Below are positions 24,720-37,500 of a stretch of 64,000 nt of DNA, piece after piece. The stretch's first letter is position 1, and each line of letters opens with the position of its first letter. Source of the DNA: Allacma fusca (Eukaryota > Arthropoda > Collembola > Symphypleona > Sminthuridae). The stretch is from contig OX359247.1 of assembly GCA_947179485.1 (NCBI GenBank), positions 29,860,801-29,924,800 of the forward strand, read 5' to 3'. Position numbers and translations under genes: made by a program. Under the pieces are notes generated by a model that searched no databases, was not told the DNA's origin, and saw only the letters and a program-made list of their open reading frames with translations.

Positions 24720-27700
24720 ATGAAAGAAGTATTTCGGCTGAATTCTCGTAATTCAGAAATATCGTCGGAGGTACATTCGGAATTATTGGAAGCATTTATA
24801 ATGGATAATCAGTGTTATCAAAATAACGAACAGCGGGGGAATCCTCTGAATAACGATCTGGGCTACCGAAATAATGCATTACAAACCCAACGGTTGACAC
24901 ATGGAGCTACAAGGGACAATTATATAAGTCAGCTCTTGCAAACTTCAGCAAGTCAACCCTTATCGGCGGACGTAAGCACGAATTTGAGCCTGAATTGCAC
25001 ATTTGGTTTAGACTATTTAGCATACATTTGCGATTTACAAGACATTTCTTATTTAAAGATTAATAATAATTACTGTGGCTATGTTACTTGAGCAATTTTT
25101 TTTATCGCATTTCAGTTTATAATTTACATATCCAACTACCACTCTAAATTCTTGACTGTATTGTATGTTACATATGTTACTCTCGCAGGATGAATCCGTT
25201 ATTTGTTTGGGACCTCCAGTACCTTCAAAGGGTTATACACGACGTCTAAATACCAACAGAATTGGCAATCGACAATATCAGAACGGCCTTCAGCCACCAA
25301 CACATCCGGTTAGTAGTGTCAGGCAGTCCGGGGGAGGAACGCATCCGATAAATTTACAACCGGGGCTGCCATCTCCAACATTGGAGTCAACACTTCCTAA
25401 TAATGGGGAGTTCGATAGGAGCTCGGTGATTGCACCAAATGGAGCCCACTTCAACGTAGTAATTGGACCAGCGAAAGTTGTTCAACTTAATGAGGACTGC
25501 AGCACTGGGACATCCAATGGCTGTAACAGTTTTTCGCCTCCGAGAAGACAGAAGCGTCCAATAGAACGAAGTAGTAGAGATTTTCATCCGGATGGGGATA
25601 ATGTTGAAAAACAAAATTTGAGCCAGCATGATGCATATTATAAGGACATTTCTTCGGGTGGAAAGGTATTAAGGCTTTATGATGCTCTCAGTCTTTACTG
25701 GCACTAGATGTTGGGGAATATTTTGAAGTTCAAGTAGATGAATGTTTATAATGTTATAAAATCAGTTTTAAAACTCAATTCAGGAAAAACGGCCATTTAA
25801 TTCAATGCAATCATACTCAGTTGATAAACCTCTGAACACTGAAGATGGGAAAATGTCGAAGTCATGCAATATTACCAATGAAGATGTGCCCAAGAAACGT
25901 CATATCAACAGCATTTCATCACCTGGACCCAGCCAAGGAACTAGCAAAAACAATGATGAGACCACAAATGCGCTGGATCCATATCTGGACAAGGTAACTT
26001 GTAATTAGGATACCTGATATTGCTACTGTTACAAGTGAAGAACTAGATATATAAAATAATTACAATGGAGTATTAAAACATTTTAACATGCTTAACTTTG
26101 GTGTTTCCTCCCAGCTAATGAAATCGTTTCGAGAACATGTGAAAGGAAGATGTTTGAAGTATTTTGATTTGAGCAAACCCGATGCAGTAAGGAGGGTGAC
26201 TGATGGGATTGCAGGGGCAGCGAAACGTATGAAACCAGACACAAGTTCATTCCGGACCATTTTGGAGCTGTTTTCATTTATAGATTCAAATAATTACGGT
26301 CCTGAAATCGACCGAGCTTACACAATAAATAAAAAAATACACAAGCATCAAGAGCATGTCAGGCAGATTGAAGACGAGCTGAAGGTAAATCCTCCATGTA
26401 ATTAATGTTGGCTTTTAACATATTTTAAACTGAAAGTGTATAGTTTAATTTGAAATGCGAAACCGCATCTGTTTTACAGAAAATGGATGAAAAGATGGAA
26501 GAAATGGATGTTAAATTTGTTGCGGGTATCTCAAAAAGAGGGGATAAGAAAGAGTTCAGTTTTTTAAAAGAGGCGTAAGTATTCTTCTAAATTCATTCCC
26601 ATGTATGTATTTACAAATACATTTTGAATTGGAAAATTTTATCTATTACTATTCGGAATTGCACTTCTTTGAATGGATTGTTTTTACTTTTCATTAAAAG
26701 GATTTTTTATTTTCTATAGGTACATTAAAAAGTATATTGAATACCAAGAAGTGACCGGTGTGGGAACAAATGGGCCATTTTCAATTGAGTTCGACCTGTC
26801 TGATGGTATGAATACAAATAATGTAATATATGCATATGTAGACTGTAGACACATTCATATAAACTTGGCTCTTCACTAATAACTTCAGCAATGCAACTAA
26901 AATAATTTCTACGTTTTTTAGCGTCTCCTTACTCCAAAATAAATATTGCTGTGGAGAATTACTTAAAACATAACGATTTTAAGTGTAAACACAAACTAGA
27001 GCGGGATAATTTTTGTCCCCCTGATTTCCCGACTATCTTAGAGCTGGTGCTGAGTGCGGTGGCGGAGCATAAACTTTATCCTCATGAGCATACTTATGCA
27101 ATCGGTTCGTAAATTAAAATAAATATCAGACTAGCTTTTTGAGAGACTTTGTTGCCGAGCTATTTATACTGCGTGCTTTTTACATGAGAACCAATTTTTA
27201 AAAACATAAAAAAATTCTGTCCTTGTTATTACAGCAGAGAATATTTATGGGAAAACTATCAAGTCATACAAGAAGGCCCGTGAATCCCTCATGTGGAATA
27301 ATGTTTTGGAATGCGTCGGGGATAACCTGTCAGAGGAGCAGAAAAAGGCTCTCCTTAGATGCTTTGATACCTCCAATTCTGTGCAACCATTGGAAGAACA
27401 ATTACATTGGAATGCAAAGGTTGCACAACTTAATTTTCAGCAGGTATATCTTATGTATATTTCGAAGCTACATGTCATATTTTTATGTTGCTTTCTCAGT
27501 TATATTCGTGTGGTTCAGTTCTTTGTGCTAAGGAAATGTACTTTTATTTTTGAAGTTACTGAACGACTTCGCTGACAAGCCTATTAACGAAGACGACGAA
27601 GGAATTGACACGGAAGGTTTTTATGATTCAGACGACGAGCCAGAGTCAGAGTTGTGCGATGATGAGGAGACTGATGAAGATGACAGTGAATATGATGTTG

Positions 27701-27747
27701 AGGATGATTTTATAAATGACCAAGACACAATGCCTCTGGATTCGTGA
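24720..27747 (+). CDS. DAXX-like histone chaperone, paralogue 2 (9 coding exons, 657 aa)
   Basis: Model: 24720-24971, 25189-25665, 25784-25993, 26115-26384, 26480-26574, 26720-26805, 26922-27104, 27235-27443, 27556-27747; all GT/AG and in frame. Expected role: nuclear H3.3 chaperone and SUMO-reading corepressor. Residue 87 begins SVICL, a SUMO-interacting-type motif at the same exon edge as in paralogue 1. RRQKRP near residue 205 is a likely nuclear signal. 314-403 is the helical bundle and 404-595 the histone-binding domain (PDFPTILELVLSAVAEH aligns with human FPDYGDVLRAVEKAAARH). The last 60 residues are an Asp/Glu tract ending NDQDTMPLDS. The bundle exon (270 nt) and the next exon (95 nt) have exactly the sizes and phases seen in paralogue 1, although the proteins are strongly diverged. 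The first in-frame ATG is 24720; 24801 is an alternative start. Confidence 0.83.
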
Positions 27748-28170
27748 AAACCAAGACTATGATACGATGGTACAATTATTATTGGATATTTTTCAATGTT
27801 CGTGAATTTTTCTCCATATTCAAGCCCTAATTTTTTTAATACTTCAATACTAGTAGCAGAAGTATGATTATGAAGGGTATTTTTGTTTGCCTTTGCATTA
27901 ATTAGCTTTCTATAGACCTTGCGAAATTTGCTTTTGTCATTTTTGAGTACATTATTCCCTTCTAAGAGATCTAGCCAATAATTAATGATAACTGTTTTAA
28001 TAATTCGACATGTTGTTAAATGCATTCACTTGTTCAGAATTTATGTACAAAATGGTTGGTATAGATATCAGGTAGCTCAAGTTTAGTTCTTTTAGTTGGT
28101 ATATCAATACTTACATAAGGCATATATCATTACCTGACAAGATATTAATCATTTGCAGGAAACCATTCGC

Positions 28171-28176
28171 AATAAA
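28171..28176 (+). promoter_or_regulatory. Possible polyadenylation signal, DAXX-like gene 2
   Basis: AATAAA about 425 bases after the stop codon, in the gap before the convergent GALNT7 gene. Positional inference only. Confidence 0.4.
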
Positions 28177-28909
28177 TTTGTTTATATTTTTGGTGTAATG
28201 CTTGGAATGACTATTTATTAATAGCTTTAAGTTTTAAAAGGTCGGCTGGGTTATGTAACCTGAGCAGTCGATGTATTAAAGACTGAAAAATGTTGGGTTT
28301 ATTTTTTTAAAGAATAACGTATTCATTTATGGTTGTATAAAGATATGTAATACTATTATATGAGAATTTTACATTGGGAGAATGAGAAAAGAGAAGATTA
28401 AATAATTATGTGCATTTGTATTTAAAAAAGCAACCCGGCATTGTAATGCTAAAATCTCCAACATTGGTCCTTGAAGGTTGTATTTTTTTTAAAACTTGAC
28501 TTTACTTTGGCAAATATTGAAGGAAATACAATATCAATTTCATAAACAAAATACCACAGCATACAAACAAATGGCAGTCAATAATTTTCATTACTTTCAC
28601 ACAGTAGCACCGAAAACACTGGTGAGTCAATTCTGTTGGATGTAACTTGTAGTAGAATGAAATGAGGTATTATTTGGAATGTGTTGAAATCATTCGTAAC
28701 GCACAATTCAACCTTTGACCTTGATCTTTTTACACACACTTTTACCTCGTATGTCCTCGCTAATAATAAATAGTGTCACAATAAATATTGATTTCACAAA
28801 TTGCACTCAACTGGGCAAGTTTAGCTCACCCTATTTAAAAAACCTTGTAGAAAGAGAAGTCTTCAATCTGAAATATTTGAAGTCAAGGCCCCAAATGGAG
28901 CTTACAAGA

Positions 28910-31593
28910 TTAGTATCGAGACTTTATTTTTTTCCATGTCCATTCGTGATACGTATTTCCAACATCACATTCGCGAAGCATTAATTGATTCGAAGACGGA
29001 TGAACCACCAAACATCGGCCTTGATTTTTATGCTTTAAAAGCTTGGTTTCCTAAAGGATCAAATTATTGTAGTTAAAATCGAATCTGAATTTTAAAAGCA
29101 GTCACAAACGGCTAAATACTACAAAGGAGATTGTATGTGGATTCTCACCTCATCATACAGCCAAGGACCAGAAGCCGTTCCCATCGGACAGTATATTAAT
29201 TTCACGGCATTCTTATCCGCATCAACACATCGCTCACCAATACCAATCTGACCTTCTGCATTTAACCTCACCAACTGAAATTACAAGAAATCCTTTTAAT
29301 TACACAAAATTATGTGGTAATGTAGAACGAATCGCCCTACTAAATTTCAACAAAAGAAATAATCCCGTAGACAATTTTGAACGACATTCATGGTTACGAC
29401 TTCAAGGAACATATTTACATACCTGATTATTTCCATAGCCATGACAGCTAGAAACACCCATTTTGGTAGGGGCTGCTCTACCCAGTGAGTCCAGACAAGA
29501 CCGAGAGCCGGTATTTTTAAGTTCACCCCAGTGTAAATTCGGAGGTAGTTCCGGATATTTAACGAGCATGTCCGGAGCCACATTTTCCATAAACCACTGG
29601 AAAGGCTTACAATTCAGTCGTTTTTTCAGGGCTAGCTGCTTGGTAACATCTCCATGGTCCAAGTAACGGGCCAAAGGCTCACGGGTGTAAAAATATTCCT
29701 TGTACTTATCCTCCCACCAAACTTCGATGACTCTTTTGTAATTCTAAATTTTACAATCATAAAATTTATGCTAGTACTCCAATAGCTGCAATTATTAAAA
29801 CTAAAAATATATACACAGCAGTATCGGCTTATCCAGAGCACTTACAATTGTTATTAAAGGACCCTTATGCTTTTCGGCGAGTTTGCCAAAACTGTAAGGC
29901 ATAAAACCACGGTACACATGTCCCACGCGAGAGCAAGGTACCCATTCTATTGAACCCCCACATTGCCATATTTTGAAGGATAGCTCAAAATTCTCCCCAC
30001 CCCAAACCAAAAGACCATCGTCATAAGCTCCAAGTTCCAAAAAGTATTTACGGTCCATTGCAAATAAGCCGCCGGCATGAGTAGGGGACCTTCGAAAATG
30101 AAACAAAATCTAATGGTTAAAATGCTTTGTTTGATCATCACTCTGAGTCTGAGTGAACTGTGTTTCGATGATAGCACATACTTATACGGCTGCGATTTGT
30201 GCTTCCGTTTAGCATCCATCTCAGCAGGGATTTCAGTCTCTTTGTAAAACATTCCCCATTCCCAAATTCCTCGGAAATGTGTTCCAGGAGTATAAACTGG
30301 GCGGTATTCGAATGTTTTGTAGTCAACACCGTCAATAAATGGGACCGTCATTGTAGTTCTATCCCGGTATATAGGAGCGAGGAGAGGCGGAAGCCAGTTG
30401 CGATTTACTTCACAATGAGCATCCAAAAACACAATCACATCCCCGATAGAATGCTCAGCACCGATTGTCCTAGTCCTGATCAGTCCCTCACGTTCGGTAT
30501 TTCGAACTAACTTCACCTTCCCATCAAACTGCTCTATATACGTATCCAACTTGTCCTTAAGGTCCTCTAAAAAATACAAATAGATCAGATAAAAAATTAA
30601 AACCAAAAGTCCCTATTGAAATATCCCTGAACTCGATACCAGGACAATGATCTTACTACAGTTACTTACCTTTATTGCTATAATCGTCCACTAAAATTAT
30701 TTCAGCCAGCATTTCAGGGGGTGTCCGTTTAATTATCTAGGATACAAAGATTCATGAACATCTCACAAATCCTACATCCCCTTGTAGTTGACTTTGATGT
30801 AACGTATATAATTCAACGATTGACTCATACTGAAATTCAAACTCACCGTATGGACATTTCTCATTAAAGTGGAAAATCCCTCATTGTGAAAGACTAAAAT
30901 GACACTTGCTGTCAACTCCATGTTGGATGGGTATTGCCAGTGTTTGCATCTGTCCAAGGCAAAAGACCAATTAATTTACTTACACACAGTCAATAACATA
31001 TTACTCCTTTATGCATTATCTCATAATTTAGCTACTAGCTATCCTCAAAACTCTTTAACTGCAATATGAGACCTACTCTGGCAAGCGGGTATCCGGGATA
31101 GCCCGTGTCATAGAAATGTCATCCGATGCTGCCATGTTCATACCATACTCTCCGATTGACTCGTCAACATCATTCTGCCGTTCCGGGGCCATGTTATAAG
31201 CCTTCCCTCCCTCCCCCGGACCATCCCCAATAGGTTCCTCAGGGGGCTCAAAGTTTCCGAGCTTGTCAGGGGTCACATACGGCACTTCCTTTTTCTTCCC
31301 GACCTGTCCCAAATAATTAAAGAGCATTCATAATAATTACTATACATCACCAAAAACCAGCACAGCATTCCCGGATCGTATTTAAAGTCAATGCTAAATA
31401 ATAACTTTCATTACTCAGAATTATTTATAAATGACACAAAATCAGCAGGACTCACCAAGCGCTCGCTCTTAATGCCCCATGTCGGACTATCAGGGCCGCT
31501 ATTTCGAACATAGCATATTATCAGAAATATTAGGACGGCAGCGACTGCCCCGAGTTTCACAAGTCTGTTCCGCTTCCAAGCCACTGGTTTCAT
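28910..31593 (-). CDS. GALNT7: Polypeptide N-acetylgalactosaminyltransferase 7 (9 exons, 583 aa)
   Basis: Model on the minus strand: 31456-31593, 31077-31303, 30847-30949, 30670-30736, 30182-30566, 29846-30089, 29423-29743, 29149-29274, 28910-29050; all borders GT/AG, phases consistent. It transfers GalNAc to Ser/Thr in the Golgi; the GALNT7 subfamily prefers peptides that already carry GalNAc. It is a type II membrane protein: [19 protein letters not shown] at 11-29 is the signal anchor, followed by an acidic stem. The catalytic domain has RCKHWHYP-like [18 protein letters not shown], the Mn-binding DAH in [11 protein letters not shown], and [26 protein letters not shown] is characteristic of GALNT7. 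The C-terminal ricin-type lectin domain keeps CLVVHP and an EWTW box in the last exon. The start ATG lies 12 codons before the anchor; an upstream untranslated exon probably ends at the acceptor near 31662. Drosophila names the family Pgant7. Confidence 0.94.
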
Positions 31594-34500
31594 CCTCCTT
31601 CCGGATCTTGGGAATGTGCTGCACGGAAATATTTGGATCCTCAAACGGTTGGCAAACCCACTGAAAAAATAAAAAAATATTAGTATCAAAAAACAAAATA
31701 CACTCAACAATGAGACAAAATTACAGAAGTTTAAAAAAAAATATGCGGATAAAGTACACATTGACAATAACATCTAGCAGCTACAAACTCCAGAAGAGAA
31801 ATAAATTTCAAGATAATTTAATACATGTATTCGTTCCGCTATACATGTTCATTTGCGTCCGCGAGCATCAAAAATACCATCTTATCTTTCATTTTTAAAC
31901 CCTGATGGTTACCACTATCAGTCATAAATACGGCGAAGGATGACAAAAAGGCTTGACTTGCAATTAAAATCCTCATGTAATTACATACATACATACATAC
32001 GTAATATACGCTATCTTAACAGAAGGACTCGCAACAATAAGTACACGAACAGAGTCACAGTCTAAAATAAATCTAAACCTTACGCGTAGAATTTTTTAAA
32101 GTTTCGGAACGTCATGCTGAAACAGTGGATGACAAAATTTTTAAACACACTTGAAAAATGCACGACTCTGCCAGTTACACTTCCTTTAATTGTAAGATTA
32201 AATACTAAGAGTTACTCATGTCATCCATTTGAGACAACCAGATTTTGCAACTTTCAACCTTTTTTCATGGGAATCTCGTACTCTATACTCAAGAAACTAT
32301 ACTGTAAGGAAGTTTTTTAAAAAAATACTTTGTCCAATGGATATAGTTACCCTTACTAAATTAACTTCAACATAAAAACCTATACTATGTACTCGCAAAA
32401 TGCTTTATAATATGTAAGTACTTCTGTATTTTTTTTTTATTGTAACACTAACTATAACAACCAAATAAGTACACGTCCCAAGAACATTATAGCTTCTTGG
32501 AATGAGCAACACAATGGGGAGCATTCATCCCAAGAAAAAGAAAAATTCAATGTACAGAAGGAACTGTCGCAAACTGATACGATATAATACTATGTAAAAA
32601 GGCCAAATAAACTTTTCCATTGCAGCATATTCCCAAATATAAGAACCAAAGGGGAACCATACTACAAAAATTACTACCATACAAAAAACAAGGAATGTTG
32701 AGACTTTGAGAATGAGAGTGTTCAAGACATTAACCCATCACAAATGCTTCATCCGGGGTATTCAATCGTGATATTTTGATGAACGTTTCTGGTCTTATTT
32801 GGTACTTCAAAGTATCAGCTTATTCACTTTCGTTTTTGCAACTTTTTTGTTTTGACTCATATTTGTTCCTTAGCTGTCGGTTTACATGCGTGAAATAAAT
32901 CCATAATAGTGACAAGATATTCTTATTATTGTATTATGAACCTGTCAGATCTAGGATGAGTTAGGATTTGGTAAAAATAACATTTTCAAAGAATTTGTAT
33001 TTATGACTATGCGTGTAAAAGTACAGTTAGCATGTTAGTAGATATTTTCTACTGAGACATACATACATATGTACGTAACTGAGGAAAATTTATTAAATGC
33101 TTCCATATCGTACATATACTTGTACGACAAGTTCGGATGTTGTTATCGGATTAAGTAGCTTACGTACATATAGATATAAGAGCATAATCCAGAAAAATGT
33201 AAGCATGCAAGCGTAACTTTAGTTGGCTATCAAGTTGAGACTTGAGAGTTGAGACGACGATTTATCAAGTAAAAAGTTCAATAGAGAGTGAAGTCTGAAG
33301 GGACAAAATGTGCCATTTAAGTACAAGACTGTACACCGCAGTTAGCATTTGAGCACGAATCGAGTACATCTCCGGAAAGCATATATGTATGTATTTTTAA
33401 GGAAAAACGAAACACGGTGAATGCTCATCAAATTCTACAGGGTGAAAAAATGTTTCAGAGCGGTCATTGTCACTTCCGTTTATTGCATAGACGTTCATTT
33501 GCGGGTGTTACCTCAAACTGATGGATAAGAGTCACATACTATAATAACATCATCACAATTACTCTGCTTGTAAATCTGTGTATTGGAAACTTACCGTGTA
33601 ATCTGCATATCGTCGCTGAAGAGGCAAAATGGTCTACATGCTGTACAAAAGCATAGCATGTAGTATGTAGCCCACTTTGCCTCCTCAACGACGATATACA
33701 TTGCATGTGAAAAATATAATGGGATATGGTACAGTAATATAAACAATGCAGCTTGTATCTACTCTGTAGACGTATGTACATCCCGGTTTTGAAGTCCATA
33801 TACATCCCCCAAATATACACTATCTATATAGGTGGTAAAACAGGTAAAATTTCATAAACTTATGGAACCATCTAATCTACAAATAATGATATGGCCAAGC
33901 TAGCTAATATTGAAGGGCGAAGTTTCAAATTAAGGGAAACATTCCGGGAAGCTGAATAATTAATAGCGACAACTTAAAAATCAAGTTATGTTAATATAAA
34001 TTTATACATACATACCTATGTATATATGTATGCAGTTCTACACCCAGAAGACGTCCTTAAAAAAATGGACTGAGTTTTTCGCTGGTTACCTAAAACCAGC
34101 TAACCATGAAATTGCCCATAATGTAAAATTCATGAATCATTTTCAATACAAACTTACATAGCACGCTCTTGTAGATCTCGTCTCGGACCTGATAAAGTTA
34201 ACTGATCATGACAGAATGCTGAAAGAGTTCCACTTGATGAGAACAAAAAAGAACGTCCACTATATGTGACTGCATTTTTAGGATAAAAGTACAGACGACG
34301 GGATTTTTGTAGAAAAACATCAATTGTGAAGAAACATGAGCAAAAACATGAGTAAACTTTGTCTGAACAAAGATCTTCATGTGAATTGAAGGTTAGCGAG
34401 CTGAAGTTAATTTTTACCAAATGGATGAAAATACTTTTCAAGTTATCAGTAAAAGAAGCATTGTATGAGGTAATTGGTATTTTAACTGTACAAATACTCA

Positions 34501-37500
34501 ACCCATATCCTTCCAATGTTCAACAGCTGCAGTTGCAGATGTTGGATTACAGTTTATATTCAGAAAAATTTCAAAATCTCAATGATCTTATTATAACTGT
34601 CGCCTACACTACTGCAAGACATGGAAGATAAATATGCATGGCTTTAGTAATTAGAAGACAAGTTGTCAAGTAATAAGAAACGAAAAATACTGCTATTTCA
34701 AAGAACTATTATTACTGCTACTTCTCATTTACTTCCTTTGAGCTAACAATACCATTGCCGACTAATTGCTCTACTTACGTACAAATATACTCATAGAGCT
34801 GTGAGTTGCAGGAATAGCGTACGAAATTATAAGTAGTACAGCAAGAGGTGTAACTATGCATTACATTACTGTAAATCTCTGTGCATGCTGCCAGTCATAA
34901 CGACGATATAATGTAGAAATTATAAATATATATCTAAGTATATAATTAAGCACAAATTACAAAAACTTATACAAACATACTGGTTGAGTCTTCACACAGA
35001 TTCATCTCATAGACTGTAATGCATATATGTATGTAGGTGATGGCAGCGATAATTTAGGAGTTAGTTCTTTATTGCTACTCATCTAATTCTATGGGGGAAG
35101 CATTAATACGGTTTTAATACAATAAAGTGCATGTATCTCACTACCGCCGCAATGATTTCGCAACCTATTGTAAAAACAAAAGATGTGCTTTTAAAGTCAG
35201 AACAAGGTCGGCAGCCCACTTTGTAATTGGCAGCCGCCAATGTTCCATACACAGTCTCATCAAAATTTAACATTTAATGCGGTAAAAAATTTTCTATTTG
35301 TTCACCATACACAGCTGTAACTTTTAAAACAAATAAAGGAATTTTTGCAAATGTAGCTATCTGCAGTTGCCGAAGCAATGATTGCATAGTACATATTAAA
35401 GCCCTTGAGAAATCACAGGTGTAACCATCCCTTATTAATTTACATTTGTGCTAAATATCTACTGACATGGTGGAAGTCCTTTTGCAACAAATATTACACG
35501 CTTAAAACAAATAAAATATATTGTAGTTTTTTTTACAAACTCATTGTTTAAGTATCGGATGTAATGTTTATGTACATGCTGCCTACTCTCAAATTGTAAA
35601 TCTTACAATTTTTGAACACAGAAAGGTCCTTATTATTTTAATATAAATGTGTACATATGCTTTACCTTTTTCCTTCGTATCCTCCAGTGTATCTGAGTAT
35701 TTTCAAAATTTGAAGATGTTTTCCAGGACGACGATCGGCAAAGAAATAAAAACACTGAACGGGAATAGGGATGACAATGTTCTGTGATAACGAACACCGA
35801 TACAAGTAGTTTTTCAACCAGAACTCTAACAAATCAGCTTGACAACTTGTACATGTTCAAAGACCACAACACACTTTGACGTACTCAACAAGCATTGAGC
35901 ATTGTCCCTCACACAACCCTTTTGAGTTTCAAATATAAAAAGTCTATTAATACGCTAGGACATATTTTTCTCGGTGAACGTCCTAAACAAATATAGCAAT
36001 TACAAAATTAACATTGATGTGAAATTTCCAACCCTATTGTCCATTGCTTATCAAAAATATACGCATAGATGACAGAAATTCCACAAAATTCCCGGTTCCA
36101 ATGAATTGCACTTAAAATGTGACCACAACTGACAGTATTTTATTTTTAAAATTTTATTTGTGTGTTTTTCTAGATGATTACTAAACGTACGTGCTTGATG
36201 AAAATATGTGAAGTTGATTTATTAATTTAAAATTGAAATGGCTAGAATCACAAATCACAACTCACAACCATACAGTAAATTATTACTTTTAGTAAATAAT
36301 CAATGGGAAGATCTATTTTCGATGAAAGATTCAGTCCTCTTGGATTTCCAGAATAATATTTTTGTTATCACGGATTAGAACAACCAAAAAGAGCGCAGGA
36401 TATTTTTCTGTCCATTCACAACTAATGAGTGTATTGCAGACGGGAGTATTAATTTCAAATTATTTTTTGTACTCTATCTAGCAACTAGAGATAAAAACTC
36501 TTGTCATCAAGTTACAATGGACTTGACGACTATTGTGGTATTGCAATCGGCATACGATATTTATAATGCAGTTCTGTAGCCTGGCCGTCGCTGGGATCAG
36601 TGGCCTAACCCCATAGGAGCTATAACAACTTTAAGTAGAAATGTGATATAATATGTCCATGCTTTGGCATTGGCATGTTTCCTCTTTTTAATACTACCTC
36701 TCTTCTAAACTGATGCGAGCAATAACATGAGTTTTATATTATAGATGTAAGTAATGGGTCTAGAGGAGTAAACAGTGAGAATCTGTTAAAAATCTCGTAC
36801 CTCCAATCTACAGTATACAGTACTCACTCGCTGCACTACTACTACGGAAGGGAGCTATGCACCTACATGTACCATACCTTATGCCTTATACATCTCATTT
36901 CCAATGAATATGTAGAGAGTTAACTGTCTGCTTTAATCAAGTGAGTAGGGATAGATGCGTCTGTGTCGCACTTACCTGTCGGTGAACGGGTATGTTCCAT
37001 ATAGCAATAAAGGAGCAACTTTACTACATCATCATTATCAACTCACCTGTGAGTGAGATTATAGTTCCAGCTTTTTTGCTATACCATGGTATCGGTATAT
37101 TCAATCCAAACATGGGCCTGCTCACTTACCTACCCTATTAATACGTAATCCCTGGACTAATAGAACGTGTAAATACCATAAAACCTGTTTTTTAGTCAGT
37201 CCCAGAAATATAATATTCAATTGCTGGCATTCCAGGAAAGAGTCAAGGAAAGCAGCAGAAGGATTTTTCGAGCATATAAAGGAGACACGAAAGGTTGACT
37301 GAATTTATACCTGAAGGCTGAGACTGACGTAAGGTCGCCAGAAATTCTTGGAAAAAAGTAGGGGACGGAAAGGTGTGTACAAAGTTGTTGCAGCTAAACT
37401 TAGAATAATTACTCCACCTGAATAATCTCATACGTGATTTTGGTAGAAAATGTTAAGTATTTGCTTAAAACCATGGAAAAAATATTTAGGCATAGGTATG

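Noticed and set aside
28410..28560. Minus-strand peptide ending DQCWRF, considered as the last exon of GALNT7 because of its QxW box
   Set aside because: The exon at 28910-29050 fits far better: correct phase, good acceptor, CLVVHP and EWTW boxes, and a stop at the expected length.
34154..34516. 120-codon minus-strand ORF
   Set aside because: It overlaps a more coding-like plus-strand stretch and shows no domain or splice context.
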